From the NCBI GenBank assembly GCA_905215945.1, contig CAJMRZ010000031.1:1-11709 (forward strand): a stretch of 11,709 bases of DNA, given 5' to 3'. The notes under the pieces are model-generated. The model did not search any database. It was given only the letters and a program-made list of their open reading frames with translations, and was not told the DNA's origin. This stretch comes from an uncultured bacterium. GTDB taxonomy: Bacteria > Actinomycetota > Coriobacteriia > Coriobacteriales > Coriobacteriaceae. Position numbers and translations under genes: made by a program. Shown here one piece after another: positions 6,819-11,709 of the stretch. Every line of letters begins with the position of its first letter. Position 1 is the stretch's first letter.

Positions 6819-8324
6819 CTATTTATCGATCGTCTCGATAGTGCTCTCGCCGATCTTGCCGCGCTCCCAGCGACCATTCGACAGGTCGTTGGAAATGGAA
6901 TTGAACTTCTTCTCGGTAATGTCGTAGAGAGCGAAGATGATCAAGGCTGCCACCAGAAGGGCGCAAGCGGGATAAATCGTCAGAGCGCCCTTGATGCCAA
7001 GCAGCGTGGCGGCCGTCTGGGGCTTATTTGCCACATATCCGGTAAGGGCAAGGATGCCGCCGGAAATGATCGCGGCAAGGGATTGCGCAAGCTTACGAGA
7101 AAAGTTGAACGCGGCGTAGGTCGTACCCTCCTTGCGGATTCCCGTGTGCCATTCACCGTAATCGATAACATCGGAAACCAGGTTCCAGGTGATACCGTTG
7201 GGGATGGCAAGCGCGACGTAGCCGATGGTGACGAAGATAATGAACGTCACGGTATTGGTCGGCAGGATGAAGTTGAGGCCGTTTGCCACAGCGCCGACGA
7301 TAAAGCAGGCGACGCACGTGCGCTTCTTACCGAAATGCTTGACGAGCGTCGGGATGGCGAGAATGGCGACAACCGACGTTCCGATCATGATACCGTTGAC
7401 AACGGGCTGCAACGCGATGTTACCTAGGTTGTACTGGCAGAAATACACCATCATGGTGTTGTTGGTGTTCATGGCCGAGATGGTAAACAGCGTAAGCAGG
7501 ATAACTGCTCCCAGGTTCTTGTTGGTGAAAACGACCTTGAAATACGTGCTGAATGCGCTCGACTTCTTGCCGGCCTTTCCCGCAGCCTTCTCCTCGGCCT
7601 GTCGATCGATACGGATATGCTCGCGCGTTCCCAAAAAGCAGATGGCGAATCCGGCGATGCCGCACAGTCCCATGACAACAGCTGCAATCGTATAGCCGTG
7701 CGGATTGCCGTCGAGCGTGTCGCCACCCGCAAAGAACAGGACCAATGGGATGAACGCTACGCCCGTGATGAGCTGTGCGCAAAGCGAACCGGCCTGGCGC
7801 GTTGACGCCATGTGCGCGCGGTCGTCGACGTCACGCGTCATTACCGTGGCCAGAGATCCGTATGGCACGTTGGTGAAGCTGTATACGACGCCCCAGATCA
7901 TGTAAGTTATCAGCGCATAGGCAATTTTACCTGCCATGGGAATATCGGGCGCAGTGAAGGTCACCACGGTTAGAACGGCAAGGATCACGGCCGAAACCAT
8001 CATGACCGGACGAAACCGACCGTGCTTGCCAATCTTCTTTCTACCGTCGACGAATGCACCGGCAATCGGGTCCATGAACGCATCGAAAATCTTGGTGACG
8101 GCGAAAATCAGGCTCACCACGCCTGGCGAAATCAGGCAGATGTCAGTATAGAACTTGGTCAGATATGCCTGACCAAGATCGAACATAAATCCGTTGCCCA
8201 AATCGCCAAAGCCATAGCAGATTTTCTCACGCCAGCTCAGCTTGATATCCTGCGAGCTCTGCATCGATCCCGAATCCGCCTGAGCAGACACAATCTGCTC
8301 GCTTTTCTGTTGCCCTGTTCCCAT
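6819..8324 (-). CDS. GPH-family sugar:cation symporter, probable hexuronate/hexuronide importer
   Basis: A 501-residue integral membrane protein of the glycoside-pentoside-hexuronide:cation symporter family (MelB, UidB, YicJ relatives; part of the major facilitator superfamily). After a polar N-terminus come KLSWREKICYGFGDLGNG (about 28-45) and the family signature DAFMDPIAGAFVDGRKK at 81-97, ending in GKHGRFRP at 99-106. About 12 hydrophobic segments follow, with the usual central charged loop (EHIRIDRQAEEKAAGKAGKK) between the two halves. The C-terminal half carries the family-type GITWNLVSDVIDYGEWHTGIR region. I chose the ATG at 8324 because AGGGGAGG lies six bases upstream; the in-frame ATG at 8366 has no ribosome binding site. 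It starts 50 bases after the uxaC stop. The substrate is inferred from the operon: a free hexuronate or a hexuronide. Confidence 0.92.
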   Translation of the reverse strand: MGTGQQKSEQIVSAQADSGSMQSSQDIKLSWREKICYGFGDLGNGFMFDLGQAYLTKFYTDICLISPGVVSLIFAVTKIFDAFMDPIAGAFVDGRKKIGKHGRFRPVMMVSAVILAVLTVVTFTAPDIPMAGKIAYALITYMIWGVVYSFTNVPYGSLATVMTRDVDDRAHMASTRQAGSLCAQLITGVAFIPLVLFFAGGDTLDGNPHGYTIAAVVMGLCGIAGFAICFLGTREHIRIDRQAEEKAAGKAGKKSSAFSTYFKVVFTNKNLGAVILLTLFTISAMNTNNTMMVYFCQYNLGNIALQPVVNGIMIGTSVVAILAIPTLVKHFGKKRTCVACFIVGAVANGLNFILPTNTVTFIIFVTIGYVALAIPNGITWNLVSDVIDYGEWHTGIRKEGTTYAAFNFSRKLAQSLAAIISGGILALTGYVANKPQTAATLLGIKGALTIYPACALLVAALIIFALYDITEKKFNSISNDLSNGRWERGKIGESTIETIDK

Positions 8325-8330
8325 ATGGTC

Positions 8331-8338
8331 CCTCCCCT
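8331..8338 (-). promoter_or_regulatory. Ribosome binding site deciding the transporter start
   Basis: AGGGGAGG on the minus strand, six bases before the ATG at 8324. It makes this start clearly better than the in-frame ATG at 8366, which would nearly abut the uxaC stop codon. Confidence 0.7.
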
Positions 8339-8374
8339 TTGCAACCGATTTCACCAATCGGAACACATACAGAT

Positions 8375-9802
8375 CTATGCCTCGACAGTGTCCAGATCGA
8401 AGCCAAAGTAGCGAACGGAATTGTTGTAGCTGATATCGCGCACGATGGTGCCCAGCAGCTCCATGTCGGCCGGATACTTGCCCTGCTCAACCCACTCGCC
8501 GATCACGCTACACAGCACGCGACGGAAATACTCGTGGCGCGGATAGGACAGGAAGGAGCGGGAGTCGGTGAGCATGCCGACGAAGTTGCCCAGGACGCCC
8601 TCGTTGGCCAGAGCCGTGAGCTGCTCGCGCATACCGACCTCGTTGTCGTTGAACCACCAGGCGGAACCGTTCTGGATCTTACCGGCAGTCGGAGCCTCCT
8701 GGAAACAGCCCATCACGGTATCGATCATGGTGTTGTCGATGGGATTCAAGCTGTACAGGATGGTCTTGGGCAAGCCGCAGGTCTCCTGGATGGAGTTGAG
8801 GAAATCGGCGAGCTGGTCGGACGGCGTGTAGTTGGAGATGCAGTCATAACCGGTATCGGGGCCGAGCTTGGCAAACATGGCGCGGTTGTTGTCGCGCTTG
8901 CAGCCAAAGTGCAGCTGCATGGCCCAGCCCAGGCGGACATACTCACCGGCGACAAACTGCATAAAGGCGGTCTTGTACTTGAGGACCTCTTCCTCGGTGA
9001 GCGGCTCGGCAGCCAGGCCCTTGGCAAAGATGGCCTCGATCTCATCGGCGGTAGCCGGGACGTACATAACGTAATCGAGTGCGTGGTCGGAGGCGCGGCA
9101 GCCCAGCTCGTGAGCAACGTCGTAGCGCTTGGAGATGGCAGACTTCATGCCCTCAAAGTCGCCGACCTCAACGCCGGCAACCTCGGAAAGATGCTTGCAG
9201 TAGTCGGCGAACTCCTGGCCACGCTCGATACGCAGCGCGGCATCGGGGCGCATGGCGGGAACGACCTGAACGTCAAAACTGTCATCGGCGGCAATCTTCT
9301 TGTGCCACTCAAAGCTGTCGGCGGGGTCGTCGGTAGTGCAGATCATGCGGACGTTGGACTGCTTGATCAGGTTGCGGCAGGTAAAGCTGGCCTCGGCGAG
9401 CTTGGCGTTGGCAAGGTCCCAGACCTCCTGAGCGGTTTTGCCGTTAAGGACGCCCTCGTAGCCAAAGTAACGCTTAAGCTCCAGGTGGCTCCACTCAAAG
9501 ACGGGGTTGCCAACGCAGCGGCCCAGGGTCTCGGCCCACTTTTGGAACTTCTCGCGAGCAGGGGCGTCGCCAGTGATAAAACGCTCGTCGACGCCGTTGG
9601 CGCGCATCAGGCGCCACTTGTAGTGGTCGCCGCCCAGCCAAACCTCGGTGATGTTCTCGAAACGCTTGTCCTCCCAGATCTCCTTGGGAGAAATGTGGCA
9701 ATGGTAGTCAACGATGGGCATGCCCTCGGCAAAGCTGTGGAACAGTTCCTCGCCGGTCTTGGTGCTCAGTAGGAAATCCTGATCGTCCATGAAGTTTTTC
9801 AT
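8375..9802 (-). CDS. uxaC: Glucuronate/galacturonate isomerase (uronate isomerase)
   Basis: A 475-residue enzyme of the amidohydrolase superfamily that isomerises D-glucuronate to D-fructuronate and D-galacturonate to D-tagaturonate, the entry step of the pathway. Its length is close to E. coli UxaC (about 470). The N-terminal metal motif is seen as DYHCHISP with H34 and H36. GDHYKWRLMRANG at 58-70, CTTDDPADS at 155-163, RASDHALD at 236-243, WWFND at 382-386 and GMLTDSRSFLSYPRHEYFRR at 409-428 are all UxaC hallmarks. The ATG at 9802 is preceded by AAAGGGG with a seven-base gap; a longer frame from 9871 would start inside the operator-proximal region and is unlikely. It is the first gene of the operon, just downstream of the promoter and twin operators. 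Confidence 0.97.
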   Translation of the reverse strand: MKNFMDDQDFLLSTKTGEELFHSFAEGMPIVDYHCHISPKEIWEDKRFENITEVWLGGDHYKWRLMRANGVDERFITGDAPAREKFQKWAETLGRCVGNPVFEWSHLELKRYFGYEGVLNGKTAQEVWDLANAKLAEASFTCRNLIKQSNVRMICTTDDPADSFEWHKKIAADDSFDVQVVPAMRPDAALRIERGQEFADYCKHLSEVAGVEVGDFEGMKSAISKRYDVAHELGCRASDHALDYVMYVPATADEIEAIFAKGLAAEPLTEEEVLKYKTAFMQFVAGEYVRLGWAMQLHFGCKRDNNRAMFAKLGPDTGYDCISNYTPSDQLADFLNSIQETCGLPKTILYSLNPIDNTMIDTVMGCFQEAPTAGKIQNGSAWWFNDNEVGMREQLTALANEGVLGNFVGMLTDSRSFLSYPRHEYFRRVLCSVIGEWVEQGKYPADMELLGTIVRDISYNNSVRYFGFDLDTVEA

Positions 9803-9809
9803 CAAACAA

Positions 9810-9816
9810 CCCCTTT
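9810..9816 (-). promoter_or_regulatory. Ribosome binding site deciding the uxaC start
   Basis: AAAGGGG on the minus strand, seven bases before the ATG at 9802. The alternative ATG at 9871 lies beside the proximal operator, near or upstream of the likely transcription start. Confidence 0.65.
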
Positions 9817-9855
9817 GTTTGCGGAGCGGGCGCACAATACGCTCGTCATCCTCTA

Positions 9856-9869
9856 GGTGAACGTTCACC
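9856..9869. promoter_or_regulatory. Proximal LacI-type operator
   Basis: Perfect 14-bp palindrome GGTGAACGTTCACC with a central CG, the usual form of LacI-family operators. It overlaps the expected transcription start of the uxaC operon, so a bound repressor would block initiation. The adjacent LacI-family gene is the obvious candidate to bind it. Confidence 0.85.
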
Positions 9870-9899
9870 ATCTTAGTGCAAAATGCGTTACGAGGTGAA
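9870..9899 (-). promoter_or_regulatory. Putative promoter of the hexuronate operon
   Basis: Read on the minus strand, TAAGAT (9870-9875) matches the -10 consensus at four of six positions and TTCACC (9894-9899) matches the -35 at four of six, with an 18-base spacer. The -35 lies inside the distal operator and the start point would fall in the proximal one. Both matches are weak alone; the placement between two operators is the main support. Confidence 0.55.
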
Positions 9900-9908
9900 C
9901 GTTCACCT
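9893..9908. promoter_or_regulatory. Distal LacI-type operator
   Basis: Perfect 16-bp palindrome AGGTGAACGTTCACCT, containing the same 14-bp core as the proximal site. The two centres are 38 bp apart. It covers the putative -35 element. Two identical sites fit cooperative binding or a double block of polymerase by the LacI-family repressor encoded just upstream. Confidence 0.85.
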
Positions 9909-9982
9909 AACCATCATGGGGCGAACGGTAGGTTTTGACCGCTTAACGGTTGCCGAGCCATGGATTCTGCGTTGGATCGGCA

Positions 9983-10024
9983 TAAAGAAAGGCCGATGAC
10001 GGCAGATTCGCCATCAGCGGCCTT
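9983..10024 (-). terminator. Intrinsic terminator of the LacI-family gene
   Basis: A 15-base arm at 10010-10024 pairs with 9989-10003 around a six-base loop, with one mismatch and one G-U in minus-strand RNA. The stem ends in TT and is followed by TCTTTATG. It lies about 60 bases past the repressor stop and before the distal operator, so the repressor and uxaC are probably separate transcripts. Confidence 0.75.
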
Positions 10025-10086
10025 CGAAACAATTTTTCGATCCCCTGCCAAAAAATACGCGGCAAGTAGGGAACTCCCTAAACACA

Positions 10087-11166
10087 TTAGATTCCGGCGA
10101 GCTCGCAGTAACGATCGACGTTGCTGGCAAACACCATCTCAACAGCCCCCTTTTGCACAGGCTCCGCCGGCGTCTTTCCCCACAGCAGGTAATCGCCTAA
10201 GGTCTTGGCGCCACGGTATGCCAAACTCACCGGGTCCTTGTAGACGATGTTGGTAAAGATGCCCCGACGCAAGGCCAGCGCACTTTCTGGGAACAGGTCG
10301 TTGCCGATCACCATTACTTCGCCGGCCTTGTTAGCCGAGACAAGCGCATCGGCAATCAGCTCAGAGCCCACGGCGAACACGCTGCAGATCAACTCGGGGG
10401 CTTCCGATGACTTTAGACGCTGGTTGAGCTCGTGCTCGAGCTGCTTGACCTGGGCATGAGCACCGGTCAGATCCTCGACCTGCCAGGGAACATTGTGCTC
10501 GCGAAGGTAATTGTGGAAGGCGCGAGCGGTCAAATAGTGCGAGTCGGTATAGGGGTCGCCCGCCAATAAAAGCACGCGGGTATCGGTCCCAGAAGCGTGA
10601 ACCAGGTTGGCCGCCTGCTCGGCCATCAGGCTTCCCGCCGTGGAGTAGTCGGCCAAACTAGCGCCCAGGCGATCGAGGTGAGGGCGGTCGCCGTCAACGA
10701 GCTCAATCGTCACGCCCGCCTCGGCGATCTGCCCCAAAAGCTCAGTCGCACGATCGTCGCCCGGCGTATAGGCGAGCAAGCCATCAATCTTCTCGCCCAC
10801 CTGCAGACGCTCGTCGATTTGCTCAAGTGCATCAGCGTAGCCGCCCACGCCAAATTCAACACGCTCAACCGTAATGCCCTGGTCGATGACCTCTTGCTCA
10901 AAGCGATTGCAGCCTTCCCATAGGTAACGGAAAAAGTACGCTCCCTCGCGCGATGCGCTGGGCAGGCAAAACACCAGATTGATATCCTTGCGGCGCAGGC
11001 TTGAGGCACTTGTGTTGCGGTGATAGCCCATGGCCTCGGCCTTAGCGTTCACCTTGGCGCGCACGGATTCGCTCACGCCGGCCTTTCCCGTCAGAGCCTT
11101 GTGCACGGTATTGATGGAAACGCCAAGCTCGGCGGCTATGTCCTTCATGGTTACACGAGCGCTCAT
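10087..11166 (-). CDS. LacI-family transcriptional regulator of the hexuronate operon
   Basis: A 359-residue DNA-binding repressor-type protein. The N-terminal helix-turn-helix reads VTMKDIAAELGVSINTVHKALTG (5-27), followed by VSESVRAKVNAKAEAMGYHRN (31-51) and a hinge segment with the conserved Leu at 57 (SASSLRR). The rest (about 62-355) is a periplasmic-binding-protein-like sensor domain. LacI proteins bind a palindrome as dimers and let go, or change state, on binding a sugar or sugar acid. Its gene lies directly upstream of the twin palindromes and the uxaC operon in the same orientation, so control of that operon is the simplest reading. The inducer would be a hexuronate or pathway intermediate; this is inference. 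The ATG at 11166 has GGAG with a seven-base gap; a later ATG at codon 7 would cut into the helix-turn-helix. I see no copy of the operator before this gene, so autoregulation is not evident. Confidence 0.93.
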   Translation of the reverse strand: MSARVTMKDIAAELGVSINTVHKALTGKAGVSESVRAKVNAKAEAMGYHRNTSASSLRRKDINLVFCLPSASREGAYFFRYLWEGCNRFEQEVIDQGITVERVEFGVGGYADALEQIDERLQVGEKIDGLLAYTPGDDRATELLGQIAEAGVTIELVDGDRPHLDRLGASLADYSTAGSLMAEQAANLVHASGTDTRVLLLAGDPYTDSHYLTARAFHNYLREHNVPWQVEDLTGAHAQVKQLEHELNQRLKSSEAPELICSVFAVGSELIADALVSANKAGEVMVIGNDLFPESALALRRGIFTNIVYKDPVSLAYRGAKTLGDYLLWGKTPAEPVQKGAVEMVFASNVDRYCELAGI

Positions 11167-11256
11167 GGGATTACTCCGTTATAGATAAGTTGCCAATTTA
11201 CAGTTCAGTTAACGATACCCCAAAAATACTCTTCGACTCGCCGTGCTCTCCCTCAA

Positions 11257-11297
11257 ATGCACAAAGCGCCCCGCGAACGGATGCCCGCGGAGCGCTT
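11257..11297 (-). terminator. Probable terminator of the Cys-rich small protein gene
   Basis: AAGCGCCCCGCG (11264-11275) and CGCGGAGCGCTT (11286-11297) form a 12-bp stem with one U-G pair in minus-strand RNA and a 10-base loop. It starts 13 bases past the stop of the small gene. The tail after the stem is only TGTGCATTTG, so the U-tract is weak. Confidence 0.65.
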
Positions 11298-11310
11298 GGA
11301 TGTCCGGACC

Positions 11311-11511
11311 TTATTTGATACCGCGGCTCAAGTCTTCGGCGATTTTGTCCACACCCTTAAGCGCAGCGCAAGTCTTTTTGTTGGAGCAATGCCCCGTGCA
11401 AACGCCACCCTGAGCGCAGTCGGCGCAGGTGCCCTTGCGGTAGATGCGCACGCACACGGCGACAAACGCAATACCGATAACAGCCAGTACAACAACATCG
11501 ATAGGTGCCAT
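11311..11511 (-). CDS. FeoB-associated-type Cys-rich small membrane protein
   Basis: A 66-residue protein with one N-terminal membrane span (about 4-23, IDVVVLAVIGIAFVAVCVRI) and a Cys-rich tail. After the span comes YRKG and then C29, C32, C38, C42 and C48; another Cys, C20, is in the membrane segment. This layout (short N-terminus, one span, basic YR-K-G, clustered cysteines) is that of the FeoB-associated Cys-rich membrane proteins, often found beside the ferrous iron transporter FeoB. The cysteines may bind iron or another metal at the inner face. The start is well fixed: AGAGGAGG lies six bases before the ATG at 11511, the strongest ribosome binding site in the window. No feoA or feoB is in the window, and the next 198 bases upstream look non-coding, so the Feo link is by similarity only. 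A probable terminator follows. Confidence 0.8.
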   Translation of the reverse strand: MAPIDVVVLAVIGIAFVAVCVRIYRKGTCADCAQGGVCTGHCSNKKTCAALKGVDKIAEDLSRGIK

Positions 11512-11517
11512 AGCAAG

Positions 11518-11525
11518 CCTCCTCT
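11518..11525 (-). promoter_or_regulatory. Consensus ribosome binding site of the small Cys-rich gene
   Basis: AGAGGAGG on the minus strand, six bases before the ATG at 11511. It is nearly the full anti-16S complement and the main evidence that this short frame is a real gene. Confidence 0.8.
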
Positions 11526-11561
11526 AGTTAACCATCACTTACTTTACCCCATTCTCCACCT

Positions 11562-11588
11562 ACCAAATAGGGACAGGTTTATTTTGGT
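11562..11588. repeat. REP-like motif bounded by ACCAAA/TTTGGT
   Basis: AATAGGGACAGGTTTATTTT lies between ACCAAA (11562-11567) and its complement TTTGGT (11583-11588). From memory, similar GGGACAGGTTTATTTT strings recur in many genomes near REP-associated transposases. Only one copy is in the window, so its repeat nature is not shown here. It lies about 50 bases before the small Cys-rich gene. Confidence 0.3.
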
Positions 11589-11709
11589 CGGTTTTATCTG
11601 CGGAAACGCCACATCTCCCCTACCAAAAAGCCCGAGTGTCGCTGTGAACTGCGCCCCAAATCTTGGACGCCCTAAATAGCGACTAGGCCGCGAGGGCCTG
11701 ATTCCGGAA
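11589..11709. other. Non-coding right edge
   Basis: I see no convincing gene here on either strand. A short inverted repeat AGGCC (11685-11689) with GGCCT (11695-11699) is the only structure noted, and it has no U-tract. It may be the end of an intergenic region of a gene outside the window. Confidence 0.4.

Noticed and set aside
8325..8366. Upstream ATG for the transporter
   Set aside because: No ribosome binding site there; AGGGGAGG supports the ATG at 8324.
3631..10013. The 10-mer AGATTCGCCA shared by two terminators (3631 and 10004) as a dispersed repeat
   Set aside because: In a window of this size many 10-base matches are expected by chance, and it occupies different parts of the two hairpins.
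10067..10080. Palindrome TAGGGA-AC-TCCCTA just past the LacI-family stop codon
   Set aside because: Short, with only a two-base centre and no U-tract; the better terminator is at 9983-10024.
11167..11260. Promoter and autoregulatory operator for the LacI-family gene
   Set aside because: Several weak -10-like strings (such as TATCTA) exist, but no convincing -35 pair and no copy of GGTGAACGTTCACC.
11257..11679. Open frame of 140 codons on the plus strand over the small Cys-rich gene
   Set aside because: No ribosome binding site or domain; it runs over a terminator hairpin and the leader of the minus-strand gene, which has much better support.

Overview
The window looks like an ordinary chromosomal stretch from a high-GC anaerobic gut bacterium. 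My best guess is a Coriobacteriia member such as Collinsella. This rests on a base composition near 60% GC, a hexuronate-catabolism operon next to iron-sulfur flavoenzymes, and a FeoB-associated-type small protein; no rRNA or other taxonomic marker is present, so it is inference. All seven supported genes lie on the minus strand and are read from right to left.

Right part (11709 to about 9800): a leader region with a REP-like motif, then a 66-residue Cys-rich one-pass membrane protein with a very strong ribosome binding site and its own terminator. Next comes a LacI-family repressor with its own terminator, followed by a short control region. That region holds two copies of the perfect palindrome GGTGAACGTTCACC, 38 bp apart, bracketing a plausible promoter.

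Middle (9802 to 3663): a four-gene hexuronate operon. In transcription order it is uxaC (uronate isomerase), a GPH-family sugar:cation symporter, uxaB (tagaturonate reductase) and uxaA (altronate dehydratase). Together they would import a hexuronate or hexuronide and convert D-galacturonate via D-tagaturonate and D-altronate to 2-keto-3-deoxygluconate (KDG). KDG kinase, KDPG aldolase and the glucuronate-branch enzymes UxuA/UxuB are not in the window. The two downstream intergenic gaps hold GC-rich hairpins without U-tracts, and the operon ends in a clear intrinsic terminator.

Left part (3662 to 1): two separately transcribed flavoenzymes. The first is a GltD-like NAD(P)H oxidoreductase with two Cys quartets and a GTG start, ending in a long hairpin terminator. 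The second is a 649-residue Old Yellow Enzyme/2,4-dienoyl-CoA reductase-type Fe-S flavoprotein whose active-site region departs from the usual pattern.

I see no mobile element, CRISPR array, phage gene, tRNA or rRNA, and no convincing new multi-gene system. The most interesting items are the twin-operator control region, the atypical OYE-family enzyme and the non-terminator hairpins inside the operon. No gene-free stretch exceeds 300 bases.
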